NCBI GenBank assembly: GCA_964017195.1
Contig: OZ024895.1
Coordinates: 8,180,001 to 8,244,000, forward strand
Length of the DNA: 64,000 nucleotides
From: Siderastrea radians
Lineage: Eukaryota > Cnidaria > Anthozoa > Scleractinia > Rhizangiidae
Reading direction: 5' to 3'
The notes below the pieces were generated by a model. It ran no database searches, had not been told where the DNA came from, and saw only the letters and a program-made list of their open reading frames with translations. Position numbers and translations under genes: made by a program. Shown piece after piece: positions 22,551 through 34,055 of this stretch. How positions within the stretch are numbered: the first letter of the stretch is position 1; the number at the start of each line of letters is the position of its first letter.

Positions 22551-23210
22551 TTAAGGTGATTCCATTCAATTGCATTGCGCATCCTTTCTGCGCATCATTT
22601 ATTTCGTGATTAGCGCGCGCACGAGCGCGCGCGCTTTCGGAACTTAATAGGTTTTCTATGGAAGCCGAACTGTTTAGAGAAATAAATGGTCGTTTTCTCC
22701 CAAACGAACTCGGTGACCCCACTTTTTTCTTCCATTTATTTAAGGAAAATACGACTTTATATGATATATTCAAATTTGAAGAATTTTTCATTATTCAATT
22801 TTAAAATATTCCGGTTGATTCACTGTAACAGTCAGATTTTAGGCGTTTCACTGGAACCGTGCAGACGCTCGATTTGCCTATTATTTCAAATTAGTTTCAT
22901 TGTTATGGCAATTTTAAGACGTTTTACTGTACTTTACATTGTACTTCTATCATAAGAATAATGCTTATATTTCATTGACAGTTATAACTTTGTTAAAGTA
23001 ATGGGTGTCTCTAGTACAAGGATCGCGTTTTTTTAATATTGCTGTCTAAACATAGCAAAGTACCTATATACTACAGCCCCGTAGCGTGAAATCAGACACG
23101 GTGACCCCCTCTTTTTATTTTATTTTTTTAATGTACTAGGTGTAATTAGTAACTCTGCAAAGTTTCAAAAAATTCCCATTACAACTTCTTTTTCGATGGA
23201 ATCACCTTAA
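22551..23210. mobile_element. TTAA element inside X1, 0.66 kb
   Basis: Bounded by TTAA (22551-22554, 23207-23210), with termini GGTGATTCCAT and ATGGAATCACC. The corresponding site in X2 (about 24195-24222) lacks the insertion, which supports these borders. The interior has an alternating GCGC tract at 22612-22634 and no transposase. Confidence 0.85.
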
Positions 23211-23251
23211 TTGTAATACATTCTTGGAATAAAGACTTGTAACAGTTCATC

Positions 23252-23428
23252 ATGAAAAGGAAAAGGATTGCTTCAGTCTCGATGGCGCATATAGAAGACA
23301 TTGGAGAGCTTGAAGGCAAGAAATCCTTGTTCGAGGACATACTTGCTTTTTTCAAAGCTAAGGAGATCTGGAAAGAACCCGGCGACTTTCGTTTAGATTT
23401 TCAAGTCCTTCTTTCAGTTCAGTGGTAA
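23252..23428 (+). CDS. 58-residue conserved ORF of family X (copy in X1)
   Basis: ATG start, MKRKRIASVSMAHIEDIGEL, then a stretch with FEDILAFFKAKEIWKEPG, ending LLSVQW and TAA. The homologous frame in X2 is also open, although the two DNA copies differ by substitutions and a 3-bp length change. A basic N-terminus (KRKR) could be a nuclear signal. The last codons read TCAGTG followed by GTAAAG, so this may be a 5' exon of a spliced transposase. I recognise no family. Confidence 0.3.
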   Translation: MKRKRIASVSMAHIEDIGELEGKKSLFEDILAFFKAKEIWKEPGDFRLDFQVLLSVQW

Positions 23429-24261
23429 AGTAAATTACAGATTTGATTGTAGATTTATATCGTAAAATTTGTTTAATTGAGCGACTTTACAAATTTAGTA
23501 AATTACGGTAATTTTCTTGAAATGTTTTAAAAACCTGTTTAAAATAGCTGTGAAATTACCTTGTAGTTCCCGTTTGTCGGCTTGCGAGTAACTTCAGTCG
23601 AGGGGAAAATTGAATGCAGTTTGCTTTCCTAGGCAAACAAGTGCTTCGTATGTGAATGACATCTCATGTTTTTGAAGGATTCTTGTCCCTTTTTCTGTGT
23701 TTATTCATTAAAGGAATTTTCATTAGTGAGCAATCTGATATTAGGCTTAACTTAAGGTTTAATTACGCTCAATTTCCTTTTGAACTTTAGTGCGTAATTT
23801 TTAATATTTTTTTTAGAGCAATTCTAGTGTATTTTATTCGAAAAGTGGAAATCGTGACTATTCTAGACTGAGTCTGTGTTGTTTTTTCAATGTAGGTTGT
23901 TTTTCTTCGGCAACGCATATTGGGTTGTTTTGACTAATTCGTAATTTAGTATTCAACGCCTGAAGAGTCGCTCTGTCGTCATTTTTAAGTTTATAGCGGA
24001 GCTTGCGGAGCACCATAGGTAAGAAAATTGGTAACCCGTTGATCCGAAAAATTTTGGTTCTGACGTCAGCGTACGTCCGTCCGTCCGTACAGACTTTGGG
24101 GGAGGGTGACGGGAGTCCCAAGACAGCCTGACCGGGAGAGGTGGAATGCCATTTTTTCTTGTAGCTGAAGTAAACAATATGGCGGCTGGTTCCTCGTACA
24201 CTCGATTATCAGTACGATAATTGTAATACATTCTTGGAATGAAGACTTGTAGCAGTTAATC

Positions 24262-24441
24262 ATGAAAAGGAAAAAGATTGCTATAATCTCGATGGCACAT
24301 ATAGGAGATACTGGAGAGCTTGAAGGCAAGAAATCCTTGTTCGAGGACATACTTGTTTTTTTTTTCAAAGCTAAGGAGATCTGGAAAGAACCCGGCAACT
24401 TTCGTTTAGATTTTCAAGACCTTCTTTCAGTTCAGTGGTAA
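24262..24441 (+). CDS. 59-residue conserved ORF of family X (copy in X2)
   Basis: Homologue of the frame at 23252 with one extra Phe codon in a T run and about ten substitutions. The stop is at the same place after LLSVQW. Retention of an open frame through a polyT-length change of exactly three bases suggests past coding selection, but two copies cannot prove it. Function unknown. Confidence 0.3.
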   Translation: MKRKKIAIISMAHIGDTGELEGKKSLFEDILVFFFKAKEIWKEPGNFRLDFQDLLSVQW

Positions 24442-25638
24442 ACTAAATTACAGATTTGAGTGTGGATTTACATTGTAAAAATTGTTTAATTGAGCGACTT
24501 TACATGTTTAGTAAATTACGGTAATTTTCTTGAATTGTTTTAAAAACTTGTTTAAAAATAGCTCGTAGTTCCCGTTTGCCGGCTTGCGAGTAACTTCACT
24601 TGAGGGGAAAATTGTACGCAGTTTACTTTCCTAGGCAAACAAATTCTTCGCATGTGAATGACATTTCCTGTTTTTGAAGGTTTCTTGTCCTTTTTCTGTG
24701 TTTATGCATTAAAGGAATTTTCATTAGTAAGCAATCTGATATTTAGGCTTCAGTTAACTTAAGCTTCAGCTTTAATAATTAAGCTCAATTTCCTTTTAAA
24801 CTTTAGTGCGTAATTTTTAATATTTTTCTTAGAGGAATTCTACTGTATTTTATTCGAAAAGTGGAAATCGTGACTATTCTAGACTGAGTCTGTGTTGTTT
24901 TTTTCAATGTAGGTTGTTTTTCTTCGGCGGCGCATATTGGGTTGTTTGACTAATTTGTATTTATCGTATTATTTAAGTTTTTGTATTCAACACCTGAAGA
25001 GTCGCTCTGTCGTCATTTTTAAGTTTATAGTCTTAGTGTAAAGTTCCTTATGTTTTTTGTTCAGTTGTGGAATATTTTATCTTCCTTATATTGTTATATT
25101 TTTAAGTTTCTCCATTTGAAGTGAATGACATTTCTGTCCCAATTTAGCGACTAAACTTAGACTCGCCGTTTCAGTGAGTGAGTGCAATGCAGCATGTTTT
25201 CGTGTTCGTTTTGTTTTTTGTTAAACCCTAAGCCATTTCAGTGTGTCTTTAGTTACAGATCGAAATGAAATCTTTATTTAAGTAACTATAAGCGAAGCAT
25301 TTCTCGGATTAAGGTTACCGTGTACGATAAAAATGGGAAATTTACGATTTTTAATTTTTTTCCATAAAAGTAAACGTTTCCTTGGAATCTTTGAATTTCG
25401 AAAAAGAAATTTGAAAAAAGAGTAAATAGTCGCCGAGAAAATGGGATGACCGTTTTCCACCGGAAGTGAAAGTTTATTTTTGATTGACAGCTAATTGATG
25501 CGAGTGCAGCCATCCAGAACGATTTTCGCGGGAAAGATTGTTTATGGGAGAGCCTCCGTATTTATCGTTTCCCGAAGCGTTGTATGTCCGTTTATGTTAT
25601 ATTTTTGTCGTTAGAGCCCGGTTTTCTAAGTTATTACT

Positions 25639-26034
25639 TTGCTATGGAAACCCACAGGCCGCGGAAATGTCCGTGGGCTAACTCCAAAAAGTAAAAAAGA
25701 GGAAAACTCAGAAGACAAGAAAAGCATGACAGAGGAAACACGTTGTAGCCTCGCTGCATCAGACAAAGGTTCATATCATCGGGAATGGCCGTCAGAACCT
25801 TCCAACCACGAGGAAAGTATCGGAGCGAGAAGGCAAAATATCCTTAGAACGGAAGAAAGAGGGATATTGAATGTTTGGACTGATTTTAATCGCAATAGTG
25901 ACAGTGAACGTGAATTGCCAGACGATTGTGATGAAAACTACAGTTTAATATCAAATAATATTGTGCGAGCGCAAACTACGCTGAAACGTACAGCATCTGT
26001 TATTACTGCAATTCGATGGAATACATTGTAGTAC
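25639..26034 (+). CDS. Unrecognised acidic/Ser-rich frame in the 4.4-kb TTAA element
   Basis: About 130 codons open, rich in Glu, Ser, Arg and Asn. There is no good start: an ATG at 25644 gives METHRPRKCPWANSKK in another frame and stops, while the long frame has its first internal Met in the KKSMTEETRC segment. This could be a frameshifted N-terminal acidic region of the element's own transposase, as piggyBac transposases often have an acidic N-terminus, but no catalytic part is visible. No function is assigned. Confidence 0.2.
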
Positions 26035-26181
26035 CTCCGTTTGATCTCTCTGGGATAGTAGAGCAGCCCTCAACAAGCGACCTAACATGAATACAGTTTA
26101 CAACACACAATCATTCAAGTAACCTGATAACTGTTACCGTTTACCAGCTCCCGCATAGCGTAAAACAAAGAACCGACAATA

Positions 26182-26619
26182 CACCTTTTGCTGTTCATTA
26201 GCGCAAAACGTACATTCATTTGTGCCAAGCGATGCATCAATAACTTGTATTGTACTTTCTTGAACACCGCAAGCAACATCATTGGTGCGAAACGACTTTC
26301 AATAGCGATATTTAAATACGCGCGAGCATTCAACAGTATCAATAGACAATCAACTAAACGACGGGACAATCATTTGGGTGGAACGTTATTTCATGTGCGC
26401 GCAATGAAAATTCAATAGCACCAATTGACAAACGGTTGCATTTATTGACAATCATTCAACCAAAAATGAAACTTCATTAGTGTTATTAGCATAAACAAGG
26501 CAATCTATAGCGCGTTTGGACAATCGTAGCCATTCGAGATTATATTCTTTAGTGCATTTTGACAATCATTTGAGCGGTTCAAAATACAATAACACAAAAG
26601 AAAAAATCAATACTACTTT
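26182..26619 (+). repeat. Left terminal inverted repeat of the IS630-like transposon
   Basis: Inverse of 27830-28268. GACAAT-type motifs start at 26345, 26365, 26427 (GACAAA), 26457, 26519 and 26561, mostly followed by CATT. Confidence 0.92.
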
Positions 26620-26696
26620 TGTATTTTTCTATGTTCATGGATCAAAAAATAGCTAAAACAAAAAAGATTGCTCAAGATTCAGCATGAAATTGCAGT

Positions 26697-26704
26697 ATAA
26701 AAGC
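26697..26704 (+). promoter_or_regulatory. TATA box of the transposase gene
   Basis: TATAAAAG stands about 54 bp before the transposase ATG and just inside the left terminal repeat, with an initiator-like TCAGTT downstream. Confidence 0.5.
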
Positions 26705-26750
26705 AAGTTTTCGTCAGTTCAATTTCTCTGTCGCTCCAGAAACAGCCAAA

Positions 26751-27812
26751 ATGCCTCGTAGAAATCGCATCATCCTAGAGCAACGCGAAAGGATTATTCA
26801 AGCTTTTGAAAACACAAATGAAGATTATCTCATGGTGGCCGATACAATCGGTGTTAATCGTTCCACAGCCAGGGGTATAGTTGCCAGATATGTACGGGAA
26901 GGTAGAATTGCAGAGAGACCAAGGGGAGGACCAAATAATGTACGTGTCGATAACCAGATGAGGGACACTCTCAATGACATTGTAAATGAGAATTGTCAAC
27001 TAACGCTGGCCCAGATAAACCAAGAATTACGGCAACGTCTTCCCGCCAAACCACAAATCCACGACCGTACTGTGGCAAGGACCTTAGACGGAATGCTTTT
27101 TCGTGTGAAACTAAGCAGACCACTCCCAGCAGAAAGAAACAGACCCGATGTCATCGAGAAACAATATGCTTATGCCAATTGGTTTATGGGCCATGCCATA
27201 GTAAATCATTCTGTTTTTATAGATGAATGCGGATATAATATTTGGACTTCTCGAAGCCAAGGCAGAGCGAGAAGAGGAGAAAGGGCCTACAGGCAAGTCT
27301 GTGGTCAAAGAGGAAGAAACGTGACGGTTGCACTCGCTATTTCACCGACTAATGGCCTTGTCTTCCACTCTTCAATCATTGGAGGAATGAATGCGCAGAA
27401 ATTTAACGACTTCCTGGCACAGACGCGTTTAAATCTTGACCCAGATGAAAACGTCATTTTCATTTACGATGGTGCCCCAGCCCATCACAATCCAGTCAAT
27501 CCAGGTGCAAACACTGAGCTGAAAAAATTGCCGCCTTACAGTCCATTTCTAAACATCGTGGAACAAGCAATAAGCTCCTTGAAAGCAGCGGTAAAAGCAG
27601 ATATAAGTCGTCCCGCAATACAACAAGAAATGAATAATCGAGATGAAGCAAGAAATCGGGGCCTTGCTCTGGGCCATTACCGCACACAGCTGCTTTTGGA
27701 AGCTTTGAATCGAAATATTGGAACAATCACTCCAGCTAAAAGTGGGCAATGGTTCCGTTTTATGCAAACATATCTACCCCGTTGTATTAACAGAGAGTTT
27801 ATCGAAGGCTGA
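26751..27812 (+). CDS. IS630/Tc1-like DDE transposase
   Basis: 353 residues, intact from ATG to TGA. Residues 9-52 form an N-terminal helix-turn-helix (ADTIGVNRSTARGIVARY). A basic linker ERPRGGPNN lies at 56-63, and a second helix-turn-helix at about 66-115. The catalytic core (DDE_3-like) shows Asp158 (FIDECGYN), Asp240 (FIYDGAPAH) and Glu271 (LPPYSPFLNIVEQ). There are 30 residues between Asp240 and Glu271, against 34 in classical Tc1. The protein should bind the terminal repeats, excise the element and insert it at TA. Length and domain order fit the family. The exact subfamily is not assigned. Confidence 0.93.
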   Translation: MPRRNRIILEQRERIIQAFENTNEDYLMVADTIGVNRSTARGIVARYVREGRIAERPRGGPNNVRVDNQMRDTLNDIVNENCQLTLAQINQELRQRLPAKPQIHDRTVARTLDGMLFRVKLSRPLPAERNRPDVIEKQYAYANWFMGHAIVNHSVFIDECGYNIWTSRSQGRARRGERAYRQVCGQRGRNVTVALAISPTNGLVFHSSIIGGMNAQKFNDFLAQTRLNLDPDENVIFIYDGAPAHHNPVNPGANTELKKLPPYSPFLNIVEQAISSLKAAVKADISRPAIQQEMNNRDEARNRGLALGHYRTQLLLEALNRNIGTITPAKSGQWFRFMQTYLPRCINREFIEG

Positions 27813-27829
27813 AATTTAAATAGAAATGA

Positions 27830-28268
27830 CAAGTAGTATTGATTTTTTCTTTTGTGTTATTGTATTTTGAGCCGCTCAAATGATTGTCAAAACGCACTAA
27901 AGAATATAATCTCGAATGGCTATGATTGTCCAAACGCGCTATAGATTGCCTATGTTTATGCTAATAACACTAATGAAGTTTCATTTTTGGTTGAATGATT
28001 GTCAATAAATGCAACCGTTTGTCAATTGGTGCTATTGAATTTTCATTGCGCGCACATGAAATAACGTTCCACCCAAATGATTGTCCCGTCGTTTAGTTGA
28101 TTGTCTATTGATACTGTTGAATGCTCGCGCGTATTTAAATATCGCTATTGAAAGTCGTTTCGCACCAATGATGTTGCTTGCGGTGTTCAAGAAAGTACAA
28201 TACAAGTTATTGATGCATCGCTTGGCACAAATGAATGTACGTTTTGCGCTAATGAACAGCAAAAGGTG
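27830..28268 (-). repeat. Right terminal inverted repeat of the IS630-like transposon
   Basis: Inverse of 26182-26619 with few substitutions. It starts 18 bp after the transposase stop codon and contains an AATAAA at 28004-28009 that could serve polyadenylation. Confidence 0.92.
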
Positions 28269-28270
28269 TA

Positions 28271-29687
28271 AAGAGATAGCGAATTTAAATTCATCTCGTT
28301 CTACCCGTGTTCTCTTTTGATTTTCTTCAATGTTTTGATTTTAATGCAAAAAGAAGAATTTTATTATTTTAGATTTGTTAATACAGTGTACATGTAGCCC
28401 GTGGTATATAGCCAACGTTGGGAGACGACCTTTTGATCTCTTCGCAGGGAACTTCGCTTGCTGTCACAGCTAATAGTTTCACTCATTTGTACATTGGCCT
28501 ATCAAATCCCGATGAAACCGCTCTTTTGTTGTTACTTTATTACACTCTTTTGGAAAGATACAAATATGTCTAAACAATATTGAATTCAAATCTTTTGGAC
28601 CAACAATTGCCTTTAAAAATTCCCTATTTGCCGGTGAGAAACGGACAAAACAATTATGTGTCGAACACGCGCTATGCGATTGCTTGATAAGGCAAGTAAA
28701 AATAAGCCCTTTGAGGATTGTTCAATTATACGCTTTGCTAAGCTTGACACTGCAATAAGTACCCATTCAACCAATATGAGAAGTGCTGTTCAAAAGAGCT
28801 GCTGCAGTTGTATTGATTCAATCACAGTGCTCAGTTTCACTTCGCTTCGCTTTTTTTGCCCGCCCTGGCCGCTTCAGTTTAGGCCCAGCTGGTTGGCTTG
28901 GGGTTTTCGCTCATTTGGTTCTCCCCATCACGATAATATCAGTTAAAAGACGTCCAACATTGAAAGAAATTCGACAAAATGGTAAGACGGTTTAATGTTA
29001 GGAACACTAGGATTGCGTGGAGAAAATATTGCGCGAAATTTCCACGGGAGGTGACCGGAAGATAAAATAGCACCCACTGATTGGTCTACTGTCGGCAAAG
29101 GTATTTGGAGGCGGTGTTTGTTTGCGTAGCGATGATTTTCTTTTGAGCGCTATTTCTCGGCATTCATTTTTCGCTTGAAGGTGACACTTTAAAGAGTTCC
29201 AACTCAAAGGCGATTTGTTCGATTTTAATCAAATTTGGAGAGTCGCTGGCTTGACGCTTCTTCAACAAGAACGTGTCGGGGAATTCGATAATTCTAAATA
29301 TTGTTTCGTTTAGAACCATTTCTGTGCCGTTACTCCGTATGTTTTGCTTGCGATTTAGAAAATGTTCGAAAGCTTTTGAACACGGCTGAATAAAGGAAAA
29401 CCCCAACACGGTATTTTAGCCCTTATGTGCTGGACTTTCACCAAGAAAAAAAAGTGCAAAATTTAAAATTCCCTTTGAGCTGGAGCCTTCAAAAGGCGAT
29501 CTAGACCTTCATCTTCAGAGTTCGCGGAAAACTTAAAAATTCGTTTTCGTGAAAAGTTAGTGGTATATTCAAATAGCCAGTTTTATAAGCTTTAATTTGA
29601 TATAGGTTAGGTTTGGGGTATCTGCGGCGAAACTGAGAAGCGCTACACGCGTAAGACTGAAGACACCTCTGAAGGTACACGGTAACC
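28271..29687. other. Right half of the 4.4-kb TTAA element, no supported gene
   Basis: Short frames only; the open stretch at 28656-28995 has no recognisable domain. The sequence just inside the right border is AT-rich and does not fold back on the left border beyond the short terminus. Confidence 0.4.
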
Positions 29688-31855
29688 TCAAGTCTACATG
29701 TATTTTGTCTAAAATGAGACTCTAAAAGCTTCCTAAAATTTAATAGTTCAGGGTGTATTCTTGAAAGCGCCCGATTAATACTTCGCGGTTGAAAAACTTG
29801 TGCCATTTTCTCTTGATAATTAACGTGTGCTTGAAAGTTTCCGAAAACATTTTTTGGCGAATTTTTGTCAGTAAACGGTTTGATGCCGGAAAAATATCAT
29901 TTATTTTAGCAAGATAGATTTCGAGAAACGTTTCATGGTTAACAGCTATTAAAACAGCCAGAGGGATACATTGGAATCAGTGAGAAATGTGTATTTGCAT
30001 GGAAAAGTCTAAGTGGGTTTTTTTAGCAATTGTAGTTTTACAGGTACTCTCCTTGAACTCTAGAAGCTAGCTTTTGAAAGAATGCTACAAGAAGAGCTGT
30101 CGGTGAAAGTCGTACTGAAGTCTTCTCTTTGATGAAAAATATGCCAACTCACAGTTTCCTCAGCGGTGCGCATGTTTTCCCTTGCTGTTATTCACCTCTT
30201 GGGGAATAACTGCACAACTAAAATTTACTGTATTTTACGGGCCAATTGGCATGAAAGAGAGACGTGGAGCTCCGCTTTTAGGCTTGGCTAAATCTATATA
30301 TTAGTCTTAGTGTAAAGCTCCTTATGTTTTTTGTTCAGTTGTGGAATATTTTATCTTCCTTATATTGTTAAATTGTTATACATTAGTTTCTTCATTTGAA
30401 GTGAATGACATTTCTGTCCCAATTTAGCGACTAAACATAGAATCGCCGTTTGAGTGAGTGAGTTCAGTGTGGCATGTTTTCGTGTTCGTTTTGTTTTTCA
30501 CCGATAAGCCATTTCAGTGCGTCTTTAGTTATAGATCGAAATGAAATCTTTATTTAAGTAACTATAAACAAAGCATTTCTCGGTTTAAGTCTATATTGTC
30601 TAAAATGAGACTCTAAAAGCTTCCTAAAATTAGTTCAGCGTGTGTTTTTGAAAGCGCCCGACTAATACTTCGCAGTTGAAAAACTTGTGCCATTTTCTCT
30701 TGATAATTATATGTGTGCTTGAAAGCTTCCGAAAACATTTTTTGGGTACTTTTTGTTAGTAAACGGTTTGATGCCGGGAAAATATTATTTATTTTAGCAA
30801 GATAGATTTCGGAAATGTTTTATGGTTAACAGAACTAAACAGCTAGAGGGATGTGCTGGAATCAGTGAGAAATGTTTATTTGCATGCAAAAGTCTGTCGA
30901 GTCGCTACCGGGAGCAACTTAAGTGGGTTTTTTTTAGCAATTGTAGTTTTACAAGCACTCTTCTTGAACTTAAGTGGCAATGTCTGTAAGAGCGGTCCAC
31001 TGCATTTCGGGTCAGAAAAAAGTTTTCCCTCAAACTTTGCCCAGTAAACCATCTTGGGTCACAAGTAATTGAAACGGGTTTCGTTTTGAGAAATACGTTA
31101 AAATGTTTTTTTTTAGAGCCCACAACAGTGAGAGCGGGAAAAGGCGTAAATTAACGCCAGGCCAGACACGCAAAGTGCATAAGTTGGCGACCTCACTGCT
31201 TAAAAACCAAAACAGGCAGGAAAAAAAGTGTTATTATTTTCAAGTTAAGAGGTCCTTCAAGGGTGTAAAGCGCATGTTAAATTTCATTTGTTTTAAACTG
31301 GAAGCTCGTGATAATTAACATATTAACTCACGTCTGAGCGCTTTCTGAAAACTCGCAAAAGTACCCTGTCTTGCCTGGCATTTATTTCACAAGTCCAGAC
31401 CGAGTCGCTCTAAATTCCTATTAAAACCGGTTAATGAGATGTCAGAGAGCACAGAAATATAAAAATACCTTGCGCTTTTAATCTTCCTTTATCACAGTGA
31501 CTTCGAACTTTTGGTAGTTTTTGCGAATATGACCGCATGCATTATGCAAATTAGGTTGTTGAGCAAATTCAGATTGTGTGAAATAAATAGGTTCTAGATT
31601 TTAAGATTTCTCCATTTCAAGTCGTAAATACAGAAAAGCATACACGAATACAAGTTTCGAACTGTTCAAATTGATCAAATAAGCGAATTACCGAGTCCTG
31701 ATCTTTGAATGCTTCCGGAGAATTGCGTGACTCACATTATGCAAATTAGGTTGTCTGCTAAACTTGGTCCGTTCCTGTAACCGTCGCAAAAAACCTTTCT
31801 AACGTTTTGGATCCCACTGTTGTTTAAATTAAATATTAAAGAAATATAAAGACTA

Positions 31856-33040
31856 TATGCACTGTAGGTAGAAGTTCAGCTGGTTACAGCCAGATTGACC
31901 TGTATTCATGTGTCCTTTGTATACAGACTCTGTTTGCAATGAAATGTACAATTTGTAACAATGGGCTTCCACGTGGGGGCGAGGGTTCCCGGGCTGATGC
32001 AGGACTTTGCTAATTGTCCATTTCAAAGTTCTTGTATTTCCCCACCGGTGGGGAGTCTTTTCCTAGCAAAGTCTCCAGTATTTTAGGGGGAAACCAAACA
32101 CCTAACAAGACTTGAAGACGCCCTTCATTATTGGCTAACAGTTAGTTAGCCAACGCTCGAGACCATAAACTTTCTGTTGAAAAAACGATGGTTTTTTTTG
32201 GCCCCAAATAGTCCACAAGTTTTTCAAATCGTGTCCCATTACAACTGCATATGCATAGGCAAATGATAATAAAGAACATACTATGATCATGACTCATTTA
32301 CTGCATGCCTTTAAACACAACGCACTTATAACTTCACGAAAGATTAGTCCTACTTAACTTACGCGCCTCATTTAAGTTCTTTGAACAGTTCTTTTTCCTC
32401 TCCTGAATTCTCTGCAAGTTGTTCTACTGTCCTGTTCATAAAATTATTTAACGGATGGTCTATTTCATGCACACACAAAAAATAAAAAATAGTCGATGGA
32501 TTTTAACACACACATTCTCGTTCTTCCCCGCAATCTTTTCTTCAATCGAGCGAAAACAAAACTTGCTCCCAAGCTGCTCTCGCCTTGCTAGAAGCAAAGT
32601 CCCCACATTTTCCCCGCGAGTTGGGGCGTCATTTGAATTTGTTGCAAAGTTCCCACAAAGTCCCTGATTCCCCCACATATGGCCCGGGGTTCCCCCCTCC
32701 CCTACCTCGGGAGCAGCCGATGACAAGTGCATCATTTTCTTCTGGTGGATAAAATTGAATCTTTACTTTTTGGCAGTCTGGTTTTGATTTTTTTATTCCT
32801 ACGTTTTGCTCTTTTGATCTTCCTTTGTCAAGGGGGCTTTTCAAGCACTTTACTTTGTTTATACAAGCGCTTGAGCAAACGTACCGCGAATTATATAAAA
32901 TGCCAAAGTTTGAATGCTTTGGGGCAAAATGCGACGAAAAGTATGCAAATTTTATTTTTTGTCAAACGTTGAACGAGATTGTTATTGGTAGAATTATATG
33001 AAGATCATTCCCGTGAAGCTGTTTCAACTTAAGCAGTTGA
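31856..33040. other. Interior of the 8.3-kb foldback, non-coding
   Basis: No gene. 32790-32975 is one arm of an imperfect inverted pair with 34857-35095 (shared words include TTTTGCCCCAAAGCAT and GCGCTTGA). G- and C-rich blocks near 31970-32100 and 32600-32710 look loosely inverse and may mark a decayed insertion. Confidence 0.45.
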
Positions 33041-33160
33041 AAAGAAGAAACCTGAAAAAATTCAGGCTTGAGCGGGAATCGAACCCATGACCTCTGCGAT
33101 ACCGGTGCAGCGCTCTAACCAACTGAGCTATCAAGCCATCTGGGAGCTGGTCAATTGTGA
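33041..33160 (-). repeat. tRNA-derived SINE, copy D
   Basis: A 73-nt tRNA-like head (33065-33137, minus strand) with a perfect 7-bp acceptor stem (GGCTTGA/TCAAGCC), paired D stem, A box and B box. It is followed by the CCTGAATTTTTTCAGG hairpin of the family. The loop CCGGTAT again gives a GGT (Thr-type) anticodon with C at position 33, and the T stem has a mismatched outer pair. It is the best-folded of the four heads, but the shared tail marks it as a SINE. Confidence 0.8.
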
Positions 33161-33942
33161 GTTCGTATTTATCCCGTAGATGGAGAAATGAATATGAATA
33201 ACTTTAACTGTAACTTTTTGGATCTCTCTTTCGTCGATGTATGATTTGAAACGGCTAAAGCCGCGTCTTGATCTATTCCTTTTTCATTGATAGTTAGATG
33301 GCCTTTCTTTATAAAAACAGTGTTCTGGTTCCTTTTTTTTTTCTTTTAATCAAAAGAATTGAATATCATTGTTTATTATTCAACAAATTGTCACTATACC
33401 CATATATGGTAAGGAAGCCCTCAATATCTGTCATCCGTACCTGACAGATATCCTGCGATATACGTAAATGACCATATTTGGAAGTGCACTGCAGATTTTC
33501 TTTCATTCGAAGCAGTTTTAGCAGTGTTCTCCGGAAATCATCTCAAAAAGTCAACAAGTATTTGCTTCAGCTCACAAAGATATCCAGAGGTTGACCTGGA
33601 ATTTTCATAGTGAGAACTCAACCAAGAAAATGCTATTGCGAACGAAGCAGCACACTTGCTCACGGAAAGTTGTAAAGACTAAAGTTGAAAAGATTTTAAT
33701 TCACAGGAAGAGGACTTATTCTCGGTAAGGTAGCAATACTTTTTTTTACTTTGTCTTGTCATTTCCAAACATGAGTTTGTAAATAAGTCTTTTTAAGTGA
33801 ACGGTAGTAAACTTCGATTTCTTGAAGTTCTGTTTTGATTTTTATTAAGCTTATGTGTTGCTAGCTTTTAGCGTTTTCATCATAGAGCCGCAGTTTTTCT
33901 CGTTCTGAAAATGGTAGTCGATGGGAATTTGTTGAATAATAA

Positions 33943-34055
33943 AACAATTATCCTGCTCAATCTTGCGGAATATCCCCTGATTTAGCCAACGAGGCCGTAG
34001 GCCGAGTTGGCTAAGTATCAGGTGATATTCCGCGCGATTTCGCAGGATAATTGTT
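33943..34055. mobile_element. 113-bp imperfect hairpin element
   Basis: Left arm AACAATTATCCTGC..AGGCC and right arm GGCCGAGTTGGC..GGATAATTGTT are inverse at roughly 85 percent, with a few bases in the loop. The compact shape suggests a minimal foldback MITE. No clear target duplication. Confidence 0.6.

Larger units (their letters stand above)
26180..28270 (+). mobile_element. IS630/Tc1-like DNA transposon with 438-bp terminal repeats
   Basis: TA at both borders (26180-26181, 28269-28270), then CACCTTTTGCTG and its inverse. The arms 26182-26619 and 27830-28268 are near-identical inverse copies. Each arm carries several GACAAT(C) motifs, candidate transposase sites. One intact transposase gene lies between them, with no internal stop. 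This is the best candidate for a recently active element in the window. Confidence 0.93.
25309..29691. mobile_element. TTAA element inside X2, 4.4 kb with nested transposon
   Basis: Left border TTAA then GGTTACCGTGTAC; right border GTACACGGTAACC then TCAA (a mutated TTAA). X1 shows the empty site at 30581-30592 (CGGTTTAAGTCT). Without the nested IS630-like transposon (26180-28270) the native element is about 2.3 kb. The remaining sequence holds one unrecognised frame (25639-26031). Confidence 0.88.
23992..30303 (+). mobile_element. Family X copy X2, inserted in X1 and itself interrupted
   Basis: Left end at 23992 (TATAGCGGAGCTTGCGG) and right end at 30303 (GCTCCGCTTTTAGGCTTGG then CTAAATCTATATATTA). 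The flanks are X1 interior: TTTAAGTTTA on the left and GTCTTAGTGTAAAG on the right. The same join is seen uninterrupted inside X2 at 25021-25040, which serves as the empty site. Native length is about 1.93 kb after removing the insertion at 25309-29691. Confidence 0.9.
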
